Assembly: GCF_001887355.1 (NCBI RefSeq)
Contig: NZ_MPIN01000001.1
Location: 845,932 to 909,931 of the forward strand
DNA: 64,000 nt
Reading direction: 5' to 3'
Origin: Cystobacter ferrugineus
GTDB lineage: Bacteria; Myxococcota; Myxococcia; Myxococcales; Myxococcaceae
In this document: positions 32,178-40,009 of the stretch, piece by piece
How the letters are laid out: each line of letters starts with the position of its first letter
How positions within the stretch are numbered: the first letter of the stretch is position 1
Program-made: the position numbers and the translations under genes
The notes under the pieces: generated by a model
What the model was told of the DNA's origin: nothing
Databases searched by the model: none
Seen by the model: the letters and a program-made list of their open reading frames with translations, nothing else

Positions 32178-33106
32178 TGTCCCAGCTCATCCAGCACCTC
32201 ATCAATGGCATCGCCGCGGGCACGATCTACGCACTGGTCGCGCTCGGCTACACGATGGTGTACGGCGTGCTCAAGCTCATCAACTTCGCCCACGGCGACG
32301 TGATGATGGTCGGCGTGTACATGGGCTACGCGACGGCGATGATGCTCGGACGGCAGGCGCGGGGCTCGGTGGGCGGCGTGCTGCTCATCTTCCTCGTGGC
32401 CATGGCGGGCTGCGCGCTCATGGGCTTCCTCATCGAGCGCTTCGCCTACCGGCCGCTGCGCGAGAAGCCCCGGCTCACCGCGCTCATCACCGCCATCGGC
32501 ATCTCGTTCACGCTGTCCTACGGCTTCCAGCTGGACATCGGCTTCCTGCCGGGCTCGGCGCCGCGCGCCTTCCCGCAGGTCATCCAGCCGGCGCAGTGGT
32601 TCACGCTCGGGGACCCCGAGTTCCCGGATGTGGTGCTGTGGAACTGGCAGGTCATCTCGCTCCTGCTGGCGGTGGCGCTGATGGGGGGGCTGCAATTCCT
32701 CGTCTACCGCACCCGCTTCGGGCGGGCGATGCGCGCGGTGTCCTTCGATCACCGCGTGGCGGCGCTGATGGGCATTCCCACCGATCGGGTCATCTCGGTG
32801 ACGTTCATGATCGGCAGCGCGCTGGCGGCGGGGGCGGGTCTGCTCTACGCCATCAAGGACACCTCGGTGAGTCCGCTGATGGGGCTGTACGTGGGCCTCA
32901 AGGCCTTCGTGGCGGCGGTCATCGGCGGCATCGGCAACGTGCCGGGCGCCATGGTGGGCGGCCTCCTGCTGGGGCTCGTGGAGGAGTTCGTGGTGGGCTA
33001 TGCCGCGAGCACCTGGCGTGACGCGGTGGCCTTTGGCTTCCTGATCCTCGTGCTGCTCGTCCGTCCCGGAGGCCTGTTCGGCCGGGTCGCGGCGGAGAAG
33101 GTCTGA
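32177..33106 (+). CDS. livH: Branched-chain amino acid ABC transporter permease LivH
   Basis: The 309-residue membrane protein has about eight hydrophobic segments. It shows YALVALGYTMVYGVLKLINFAHGD near residue 16 and a C-terminal FVAAVIGGIGNVPGAMVGGLLLG block, both hallmarks of LivH. An insert near residue 115-150 (GFLPGSAPRAFPQV) is seen in several relatives. Its start overlaps the livK stop and livM follows 8 bases later. Confidence 0.95.
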   Translation: MSQLIQHLINGIAAGTIYALVALGYTMVYGVLKLINFAHGDVMMVGVYMGYATAMMLGRQARGSVGGVLLIFLVAMAGCALMGFLIERFAYRPLREKPRLTALITAIGISFTLSYGFQLDIGFLPGSAPRAFPQVIQPAQWFTLGDPEFPDVVLWNWQVISLLLAVALMGGLQFLVYRTRFGRAMRAVSFDHRVAALMGIPTDRVISVTFMIGSALAAGAGLLYAIKDTSVSPLMGLYVGLKAFVAAVIGGIGNVPGAMVGGLLLGLVEEFVVGYAASTWRDAVAFGFLILVLLVRPGGLFGRVAAEKV

Positions 33107-33114
33107 CGCCGCGC

Positions 33115-34170
33115 ATGGAAACGGCCATCGACGTGTCTTCTTCCTCCCGGGTGCCCGCCTCTCTGCGCGGCATCCTCCCGGTCCTCATCGCGCTGCCGGT
33201 GCTGCTGGTGTTGGAGCTGCTGCTGCGCGACTCCCAGTTCACCTCCTACCTGCTATGCGTCATGGGGGTGAACGTCCTGCTCGCGGTGAGCCTCAACATC
33301 GTGAACGGGATGACGGGCCAGTTCTCCATTGGCCACGCGGGGTTCATGGCGGTGGGCGCCTACATCGCGGGCATCACGTCGCTCGCGTTGAAGGACGTGG
33401 CCATCTCCTTCCTGCCGGTGGCGGTGAGCGACCAGGTGTTGCTGCTGGTGGCGCTGCTGGTGGCGGGTGCTGCCGCGGCGCTGGCGGGTTTCCTGGTGGG
33501 ACTGCCCTCGCTGCGCCTGCGCGGGGACTACCTGGCCATCGTGACGTTGGGCTTCGGGGAGATCATCCGTGTCGTGGTGACCAACACGCAGGCGTTCGGC
33601 CGCGCGCTGGGACTGACCGGCATTCCCCAGACGTCCTCGGTGGCCATGGTGGGCCTGTGGGTGTTCCTGGGCGTGCTGGTGGCGCGCCGCATCGCCGGCT
33701 CCAGCCACGGCCGCAGCCTGCTGGCCATCCGCGAGGACGAGGTGGCGGCCGAGGCGATGGGCGTGAACACCACGGGCTACAAGGTGCGCGCCTTCGTGGT
33801 GTCCTCGTTCTTCGCGGGCGTGGCGGGCGGACTGTTCGCCCACTTCGTGCCCATCATCAACCCGGGCTCCTTCACCTTCGTGAAGTCGATGGAGGTGGTG
33901 GTGATGGTGGTGCTCGGAGGCCTGGGCTCCACCACGGGCGCCATCGTGGCGGCGGTGTTCCTCACCCTGCTGCCCGAGGCCATGCGCTCGGCGTTCTCCC
34001 TGGTGGGCCCGGAGAGCAACCTGGCTCAGCAGGTGGATCAGATCCGCATGCCCATCTACGGCTTGTTGCTGGTGGTGTTGATGCTGGCGCGGCCCCAGGG
34101 GTTGCTTGGATCGAAGGAACTGTGGGACGTCGTGCCACGCTGGCTGCCTCGGCGCCGCAAGGGGATGTGA
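33115..34170 (+). CDS. livM: Branched-chain amino acid ABC transporter permease LivM
   Basis: The 351-residue membrane protein has LivM signatures: VSLNIVNGMTGQFSIGHAGFMAVGAY near residue 60, LRLRGDYLAIVTLGFGEIIR and the C-terminal VVMVVLGGLGSTTGAIVAA block. It has eight to ten membrane segments. It pairs with LivH to form the channel. Its stop overlaps the livG start by one base (TGATG). Confidence 0.95.
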   Translation: METAIDVSSSSRVPASLRGILPVLIALPVLLVLELLLRDSQFTSYLLCVMGVNVLLAVSLNIVNGMTGQFSIGHAGFMAVGAYIAGITSLALKDVAISFLPVAVSDQVLLLVALLVAGAAAALAGFLVGLPSLRLRGDYLAIVTLGFGEIIRVVVTNTQAFGRALGLTGIPQTSSVAMVGLWVFLGVLVARRIAGSSHGRSLLAIREDEVAAEAMGVNTTGYKVRAFVVSSFFAGVAGGLFAHFVPIINPGSFTFVKSMEVVVMVVLGGLGSTTGAIVAAVFLTLLPEAMRSAFSLVGPESNLAQQVDQIRMPIYGLLLVVLMLARPQGLLGSKELWDVVPRWLPRRRKGM

Positions 34171-35036
34171 TGAGCGGACCACTGCTCGAAGCCGTGGGAG
34201 TGAGCATCCAGTTCGGAGGCCTCAAGGCGCTCTCGGACTTCAACCTCGCCATCCACCCGGGAGACCTGCAGGGGCTCATCGGACCCAATGGCGCGGGCAA
34301 GACGACCGCGTTCAACGTGCTCACCGGCGTGTACCGGCCCACCCAGGGCGAGGTGCGCGTGAATGGAGAGCGGGTGAACGGGCGGCTGCCGCATCAAATC
34401 AACCACGCGGGGCTCGCGCGCACCTTCCAGAACATCCGCCTGTTCCGGGCGCTCACGGCGCTGGACAACGTGAAGGTGGCGTGCCGGGCGCAGGGCGCGC
34501 TGCACCAGGGCGGAGACGTGGGGCTGGGGGCGAAGCTGCGCGAGGCCCTCGGCAACTACCGCGACTGGTGGCGGGCGATGCTGCTGACGCCGGGCTTCCA
34601 GGAAGAGGAGCGCGAGCTGACCCGGCAGGCCGAGCACCTGCTGGAGGTGATGGGGCTCGCGCACCGCCGGGACGAGGAGGCGCGCAACCTGCCCTACGGC
34701 GAGCAGCGGCGCCTGGAGATCGCCCGGGCCCTGGGCACGCGGCCGCGGGTGTTGCTGCTGGACGAGCCGGCGGCGGGCATGAACACGCGCGAGAAGGCGG
34801 ACCTGATGGTGCTCATCCGCAAGCTCCGGGATGACTTCAAGTTGGGCATCCTCGTCATCGAGCACGACATGAAGCTCGTGATGGGCATCTGCGAGAAGAT
34901 CACGGTGCTCGACCACGGCGAGAAGATCGCCTGGGGAGCGCCGGCCGAGGTGCGCAGTGACCGCAAGGTCATCGAGGCGTACCTGGGAGACAGCTATCTG
35001 GAGTCACAAGGACAGTCGCACGGAGGCCCGGCGTGA
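34170..35036 (+). CDS. livG: Branched-chain amino acid ABC transporter ATPase LivG
   Basis: The 288-residue ATPase has Walker A (GPNGAGKTT), Q-loop (ARTFQNIRLF), a divergent signature (LPYGEQRRLEIARAL), Walker B with LLLDEPAAGMN and the switch His (IEHDMKLVM). The GMN after Walker B and the LPYGEQ signature are typical of LivG rather than LivF. An insert near residue 105-145 (about 40 residues) is common in this family. The ATG at 34170 overlaps the livM stop. Confidence 0.96.
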   Translation: MSGPLLEAVGVSIQFGGLKALSDFNLAIHPGDLQGLIGPNGAGKTTAFNVLTGVYRPTQGEVRVNGERVNGRLPHQINHAGLARTFQNIRLFRALTALDNVKVACRAQGALHQGGDVGLGAKLREALGNYRDWWRAMLLTPGFQEEERELTRQAEHLLEVMGLAHRRDEEARNLPYGEQRRLEIARALGTRPRVLLLDEPAAGMNTREKADLMVLIRKLRDDFKLGILVIEHDMKLVMGICEKITVLDHGEKIAWGAPAEVRSDRKVIEAYLGDSYLESQGQSHGGPA

Positions 35037-35788
35037 GCGAGGCGCAGGTGAAGCTGTTGGGCACGCGCCCCGAGTTTCCGCCGCTGCTGGCGGTGGAGGG
35101 GGTGAAGGTCTCCTACGGGGCCATCCAGGCGCTGCGGGGCGTGACGCTGACGGTGGGCAAGGGCGAGGTGGTGGCGCTCATCGGCGCCAACGGCGCGGGC
35201 AAGACGAGCACGCTGCGCGCGGTGAGCGGGATGCTCAAGCCGGTGGGCGGGCGCATCTCCTTCTCGGGTGAGGACATCACCGGGAGGAAGGCGCACCAAC
35301 TCGTGCCCAAGGGCATGGCGCACGCCCCCGAGGGCCGGGGCATCTTCCCGAACCTCACGGTGCTGGAGAACCTGGAGCTGGGGGCCTACCTGCGCAATGA
35401 CGCGGACGGCATCGCGGCGGACATGGAGAAGAGCTACGTGCTCTTTCCGCGGCTCAAGGATCGGCGCAAGCAACTGGCGGGGACGCTGTCGGGAGGCGAG
35501 CAGCAGATGCTGGCCATTGCCCGCGCGCTGCTCAGCCGGCCCACGCTGCTGCTGTTGGACGAGCCTTCGCTGGGGCTGGCGCCGCAGGTGACGGAGACCA
35601 TCTTCCGCAACCTCCGGGACGTGAACGCCGCGGGGGTGAGCATCCTGCTGGTGGAGCAGAACGCCCACCTGGCGTTGAACTTCGCCCACTACGGCTACGT
35701 GCTGGAGACGGGCGAGGTGGTGATGGCGGGAGCGGGCAGGGCGCTCCTGGACAGCCCGGAGATCCGCAAGGCCTACCTGGGCGAGTAA
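35033..35788 (+). CDS. livF: Branched-chain amino acid ABC transporter ATPase LivF
   Basis: The 251-residue ATPase has Walker A (GANGAGKTS), HAPEGRGIFPNLTVLENL, signature LSGGEQQMLAIARALL, Walker B with LLLDEPSLGLAP and the switch region VEQNAHLAL, which has Gln-Asn in place of His as is normal in LivF. The GTG start at 35033 overlaps livG by 4 bases (GTGA). It ends the operon. Confidence 0.96.
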   Translation: MSEAQVKLLGTRPEFPPLLAVEGVKVSYGAIQALRGVTLTVGKGEVVALIGANGAGKTSTLRAVSGMLKPVGGRISFSGEDITGRKAHQLVPKGMAHAPEGRGIFPNLTVLENLELGAYLRNDADGIAADMEKSYVLFPRLKDRRKQLAGTLSGGEQQMLAIARALLSRPTLLLLDEPSLGLAPQVTETIFRNLRDVNAAGVSILLVEQNAHLALNFAHYGYVLETGEVVMAGAGRALLDSPEIRKAYLGE

Positions 35789-35810
35789 CGGGACTCGCCC
35801 CGGGGCGGCG

Positions 35811-36863
35811 TCAGGGCAGCACGCCGAGGATGCTCACGCCGCCGGGGCCGACCGAGAGGGAGGCGACTCCCGGGGTGGGCGTGGCCTGACGCTCCTGCAA
35901 CCAGAGGTAGACGCCCGCTCCGGCGAGCGCGGCGCCCACGGCGGCGCTCACGCCCGAGAGGACGCGGCGGGAGGCGGCCTTCTCGCGCAGGGCGGCGATC
36001 TGGGCCACGTCCTTGGACGTGGGGTAGCGGCCATCGGCGTAGTAGGCGTTGGAGTCGCGCATGGCCTTGTCGCCGTCGAAGACGAGGAAGCCCGCGAGCC
36101 CCAGGGCGGCGACGCCCACGCCCGCGGCGGTATAGGCGACGGGCGTCTTCCAGCTTCGTCCGGAGGAAGAGTCGCGGACGGAGGGGACGAGGGTTTCCTC
36201 GACCGCGACGGGAGCGGGAGCCGCGGCGACAGGCGGCGCCGCGGGGGCAGGTGCCTCGGCGACGGGAGGAGCGGGCGGCGGCGGCTCGGTGCGTGGAGGC
36301 GATCTCCTGGGAAGGATGCGCAGTTGCCTGAGCAGGCGGATGGCGAAGGGCCTGTTCCTGATGTCCGCACCATCGCCCGCGTCCTCTTTCAGGAGCTGAG
36401 CCGGAGCGCTCAGCCGGAGGGTCATCTTCCGGAGCTCTTCACCACGGGTGTCCACCACATGGCCGGAGACGTACGTGGGGACGCCGAGCTTGACGGTGAC
36501 GAGGAGCGAGTGACCCGACTGGGTGTTGGCGGCGAGCCGGCCGAGACACTCGAGGGATTCCTTGTTGGCGGAGACGCACGACTTCTTGGGCTCCTTCTCG
36601 AGGAAGGCGCTGACCTGCTCGTCGGGGACATGGTTCACGCCCGTGCGAGCGATCGCGGCCGTGCAGGCGTCCTCGTAGTTCTGGGCCTTCTTCTTGTCCT
36701 TCTCGCCGATGACGACGCACGGGTGGACGGCGACGAGGCGGATGTCGTCCTGCGCGGCGGCGTCGCGTGAGTGCACGGTGGGGGCGAGCAGCAGGGCGAG
36801 CGTGAGGAGAACGGAAGGGGAGGCGCGGGAGATCAGGGCGGACTCCTCGGAGTAGAGGAACAC
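35811..36863 (-). CDS. Secreted or membrane protein of unknown function
   Basis: The 350-residue protein has a signal peptide (VLLTLALLLAPTVHS), a periplasmic domain of about 150 residues with three cysteines (HPCVV, DACTAA, SLECLGR), a Pro/Ala-rich linker (about 190-225) and two C-terminal hydrophobic segments (about 237-260 and 300-325) separated by a charged loop. The domain order resembles myxobacterial PEGA-like or anchoring proteins that end in two membrane segments, but I do not recognise the family. The GTG start at 36863 has no clear ribosome-binding site and is uncertain. It converges with livF (22-base gap) and diverges from the next lipoprotein. Confidence 0.6.
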   Translation of the reverse strand: MFLYSEESALISRASPSVLLTLALLLAPTVHSRDAAAQDDIRLVAVHPCVVIGEKDKKKAQNYEDACTAAIARTGVNHVPDEQVSAFLEKEPKKSCVSANKESLECLGRLAANTQSGHSLLVTVKLGVPTYVSGHVVDTRGEELRKMTLRLSAPAQLLKEDAGDGADIRNRPFAIRLLRQLRILPRRSPPRTEPPPPAPPVAEAPAPAAPPVAAAPAPVAVEETLVPSVRDSSSGRSWKTPVAYTAAGVGVAALGLAGFLVFDGDKAMRDSNAYYADGRYPTSKDVAQIAALREKAASRRVLSGVSAAVGAALAGAGVYLWLQERQATPTPGVASLSVGPGGVSILGVLP

Positions 36864-36980
36864 TTGTGCGGAATCAGGTCATCGCAGGGCGGTTCCCAGG
36901 ACGCAACCTTCCGCGAGCAGGAGCCCCATGCTATCCACGAAGACTGGACCGTCCAAGAGTGTGAAGAGGTGACTGTCGTG

Positions 36981-39086
36981 ATGTGGCGCAAGGTCCTCGG
37001 ACTGTTGCTGATGGGCGCGCTCTCCGCGTGCACGCAGCCGATCAACCGGTGCGAGACCGCGGCCGACTGCCGGTCCGGTGCACTGTGCCTGCAGAACGTT
37101 TGTGTCTACGACGGTGAGATCGACAGCCAGGCGTGTGACCGGCCCTGCGCCACCTACGAGGCTTGTTCCGCGTTGACGTTGAAATGCCAGCCGCGGTTCA
37201 CGGGGCTGGTGGTGACTCCGGGTGACGCGACGGTGATCGACGGAGGAACGCTGTCCGTGCGGGCGGAGCTGCAGGTGACGCCCGGGTTCGCGGCGAACTT
37301 CCCCGCGACGCTGAACGTCGGAGTCACGCGAGGGGACGGAGGGACGGTCGCCTCGCTGGCGACGGCGACGGAAGGTGATGGGGTCTACACCACGCAGTGG
37401 AATCCCTCGGGAGAGGGAGCCTATCGGCTGACGGCGGCGTATCCCGAGCAGGGCGGGCCGAGCACCACGGTGGGGCTGACGGTGGACACGACGGGCCCTC
37501 TGCTGTCGGTGGTGCCGGCTGCCGCGCAGAGCCGGGAGCCGGATGGAGGCTTCATCTACAAGGACCCCGCGTCACCGAGTGCGTGGCGAAGGGATCAGAC
37601 GGCGACGGTGCGGGTCGAGTCCAGCTCGGCGGATCTGGATCCGCAAAGCGTGAGCGTGCTCGTGCGCGGATTCGATGGAGGGGTTGCGCTGGAGGGGCTG
37701 ACCCTGGTGCCGGCGACTCCGTGCGATGGGAAGGCGTATTGCGCGACGGTCGACGTGCCCCTGTGGAAGCCGGGCCTGCCTGCGTTCCGCGGCGAGTTCG
37801 CCGTCGAAGTGAGCGCGAAGGATCGGGTGGGGAACCAGACTTCCGGTCGGGGGAACATCCCCGTGACGCGCTGGAAGTGGCGACACGGTATCAACTCCGC
37901 CGTGATTACCGCCGCGCCCGCCGTGGGGAACAAAGGTGTCCTTTACGTCGGGACGACGAATATCAACAACAACGACGGTCGACTCCTCGTGCTCTCCGAT
38001 GATGGTCGTTTGTTGTGGGAGGCGAACACCGGTGCTGTTGTAGCGAGTCCCGCAGTGGGAAATATGTTGCCTGACGGCACGGAGCGCGTCTACGCCGCTC
38101 ATAGGAAGGCCGGCACAAATCGAGTTGGTTTTTACGCCGGGAGCAGTGCCTTCATCAGTTCGTGCGTTGATTTCGCTTCGACGACTGCGCTCGTTCAATC
38201 GGCATTGGCGATTGGCCAGGTTCCTGTAGGGAGCGCCTCGGAGACAGTCTATGGCGTCTATACAGGGCGCAGCGGTGGAACGCTCTTCGCTGTGCGTCCA
38301 GATGAAAGTGATCCCTTTTACCAATGCCCGTTGAATCCTGGTGTCGGCGATGTTGTTGCTCCGGGATCGATGCTTGCTTCAGGACTCTCTGTCGTTCTGG
38401 GGACTTCAACGGGCAGGCTAAAATCTTACGCTCTTGGATCCAGTGGACTTTGGGTTAGCTCGGCGCAATGGGATCGCCCGCTCGGAGTGCTAAATCCCAC
38501 GTCGATGGCCGTGGCGGATGGGCGGATATTCGGCGGCAGCAACGATGGATCCAACAGCAGGCTCTTCACCGCGCCGCTGGATGGTGGGCAGGACCCGACC
38601 AACACCCCCACCGGGTCTCCGGCCTGGAATGCCAGTATTGGTGGCTCGCCCGAGTCCCGGTTGGTCGTGGGCCTTCAGAGCAACAACCTGCTCGCGTTGG
38701 ATGCGGCCGATGGCGGAACCCAGACCATCCAGACTCCCTCCGAGATCATCAAAGGGACTCCCGTCTGGGGAGCGGGTGGCTACGTGTACACCGCCAGCTC
38801 GACGAGTGGAGTCATCCAGGCGCGTCGGCCGCTGGAGCACATCGAATGGCAATTCGACGCTGAATCTCCTATCGAAGCCTCGATGAACCTCGACTGTAGC
38901 CGGGCGGCGGATGGTGGCGTGGTGGCCGGCATGCCCGGTGTGCTGTACGCGGCGAGTCAGGACGGCAGGGTCTTCGCCATCGTCGTGGACAGCCCGGGAC
39001 TGGATTCCACGGCCCCCTGGCCCAAGTACCAGCACGATTCACGCAATACCGGCAATCCGGATACCCCTCTCACCTCTTGCCCCTAG
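36981..39086 (+). CDS. Cys-rich surface lipoprotein with PQQ-like beta-propeller
   Basis: The 701-residue protein has a lipobox (LSAC, Cys17) and then a disulfide-rich head (RCETAADCRSGALCLQNVC) of the kind found in many myxobacterial surface proteins. Ig-like segments (about 70-290) follow (VIDGGTLSVRAELQV). The C-terminal half has blades such as GVLYVGT, GRLLWEANTG and GVLYAASQDGRVFAI, which fit a PQQ-like propeller. Bases 37.9-38.5 kb use far more T- and A-ending codons than the flanks. The ATG at 36981 is preferred over a GTG three bases upstream by spacing from AGAGGTGA. No enzymatic function is suggested. Confidence 0.75.
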   Translation: MWRKVLGLLLMGALSACTQPINRCETAADCRSGALCLQNVCVYDGEIDSQACDRPCATYEACSALTLKCQPRFTGLVVTPGDATVIDGGTLSVRAELQVTPGFAANFPATLNVGVTRGDGGTVASLATATEGDGVYTTQWNPSGEGAYRLTAAYPEQGGPSTTVGLTVDTTGPLLSVVPAAAQSREPDGGFIYKDPASPSAWRRDQTATVRVESSSADLDPQSVSVLVRGFDGGVALEGLTLVPATPCDGKAYCATVDVPLWKPGLPAFRGEFAVEVSAKDRVGNQTSGRGNIPVTRWKWRHGINSAVITAAPAVGNKGVLYVGTTNINNNDGRLLVLSDDGRLLWEANTGAVVASPAVGNMLPDGTERVYAAHRKAGTNRVGFYAGSSAFISSCVDFASTTALVQSALAIGQVPVGSASETVYGVYTGRSGGTLFAVRPDESDPFYQCPLNPGVGDVVAPGSMLASGLSVVLGTSTGRLKSYALGSSGLWVSSAQWDRPLGVLNPTSMAVADGRIFGGSNDGSNSRLFTAPLDGGQDPTNTPTGSPAWNASIGGSPESRLVVGLQSNNLLALDAADGGTQTIQTPSEIIKGTPVWGAGGYVYTASSTSGVIQARRPLEHIEWQFDAESPIEASMNLDCSRAADGGVVAGMPGVLYAASQDGRVFAIVVDSPGLDSTAPWPKYQHDSRNTGNPDTPLTSCP

Positions 39087-39092
39087 GAGAAG

Positions 39093-39114
39093 CACGAGGC
39101 GGCTTGTCCTCGTG
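39093..39114 (+). terminator. Weak hairpin after the propeller lipoprotein
   Basis: A 7-bp stem (CACGAGG / CCTCGTG) with an 8-base loop lies just after the stop of the preceding gene. There is no T-run, so termination strength is doubtful. Confidence 0.3.
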
Positions 39115-39208
39115 TCGTCACTCCCAACACTCGAAGTAGAGACCCGGGGCGGACTCGTTTAGGGTTCGCCCGCTTCCATTCCACCTCAAACATTCTGGAC
39201 TCGCACCT

Positions 39209-39961
39209 ATGTCATCTTTGTCCCGCTTGTTCGCCGCCATCGTCACCCTGTCGCTGATTGGCCTCGCCTGCGCCACCTCGGGCTCCGCCACGTCGGGTTC
39301 TTCCTCCGTCGAGGAGGTTCCCAACGAGAACACGCCCACCGAGCGGCCCCAGATCCAGTTCCAGAAGATCACCGCCCCCGAGGGCTTCTCCGTGCTCCTC
39401 CCCGGCCAGCCCGAGGCCCAGCGCGGCAAGGTCGCCATCCCCGGTGGCGAGGTGCAGACCGCCTCCTGGGCCGTCAATGACATCACCGGCGTCCTCTACT
39501 CCATCAGCACGCTCGATTACCCCGAGAAGGTCGTCTCGGCCCACCCGGCCGCCGCCTTCTTCAACGAGGGCAAGGCCGGCCTCGTCGGCAAGCTCAACGG
39601 CACCGTCAAGTCCGAGGAGGACATCACCCTCCAGGGCTACCCCGGCAAGTCTCTCACCATCTCCTCCGACTCCGGAGAGGTGCGCGCGCAGAACTTCCTC
39701 GTCGGGCCGCGCCTCTACACCCTGCTCGTCCTCTACAACCCGAGCATCGGCGCTCCCCAGGCGGATCAGTTCTTCTCCTCGCTCGAGCTGATCAACCCTC
39801 CGCCCTCCATCTCGCCGGCGCCCAAGGGCTCGGCGGCCGCGGCCGACGGTGGGACTCCGGCGGGCGACGCGGGGACTCCCGCGGGTGACGCTGGCACCAC
39901 CCCCGGCACTCCCGCGACCGATGCCGGCACCCCGGCAGGTGACGCGGGCACCCGCCGGTAG
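39209..39961 (+). CDS. Lipoprotein with repetitive Gly/Thr/Pro/Ala/Asp tail
   Basis: The 250-residue protein has a lipobox (IGLAC, Cys21) and a domain of about 150 residues (PEGFSVLLPGQPEAQRGKV, then YPGKSLTISSD) that looks like a small lipid- or ligand-binding beta fold seen in other myxobacterial lipoproteins. The tail from about residue 205 repeats GTPAGDAGTPAGDA units with GTTPGTPATDA. The repeat is also visible at DNA level (39850-39955), so length variation by slippage is plausible. Its function is unknown. Confidence 0.65.
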   Translation: MSSLSRLFAAIVTLSLIGLACATSGSATSGSSSVEEVPNENTPTERPQIQFQKITAPEGFSVLLPGQPEAQRGKVAIPGGEVQTASWAVNDITGVLYSISTLDYPEKVVSAHPAAAFFNEGKAGLVGKLNGTVKSEEDITLQGYPGKSLTISSDSGEVRAQNFLVGPRLYTLLVLYNPSIGAPQADQFFSSLELINPPPSISPAPKGSAAAADGGTPAGDAGTPAGDAGTTPGTPATDAGTPAGDAGTRR

Positions 39962-39972
39962 TTGCCGTCCTC

Positions 39973-40003
39973 GGGACCCGCGAGGCCTGTGCCCGCGGGT
40001 CCC
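39973..40003. terminator. Hairpin between convergent genes
   Basis: A perfect 10-bp stem (GGGACCCGCG / CGCGGGTCCC) with an 11-base loop sits between the 3' ends of two convergent lipoprotein genes (stops at 39961 and 40010). It could act in both directions; no T-run is present. Confidence 0.55.
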
Positions 40004-40009
40004 CGTGCT

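Noticed and set aside
35796-35807. Short palindrome CGCCCCGGGGCG between livF and the next gene
   Set aside because: Too short and without a loop or T-run to be called a terminator; such palindromes are common at this GC content.
39850-39960. Repeated bases resembling a CRISPR-like or tandem array
   Set aside because: They encode the GTPAGDA repeats of a lipoprotein tail in frame; there are no spacers.
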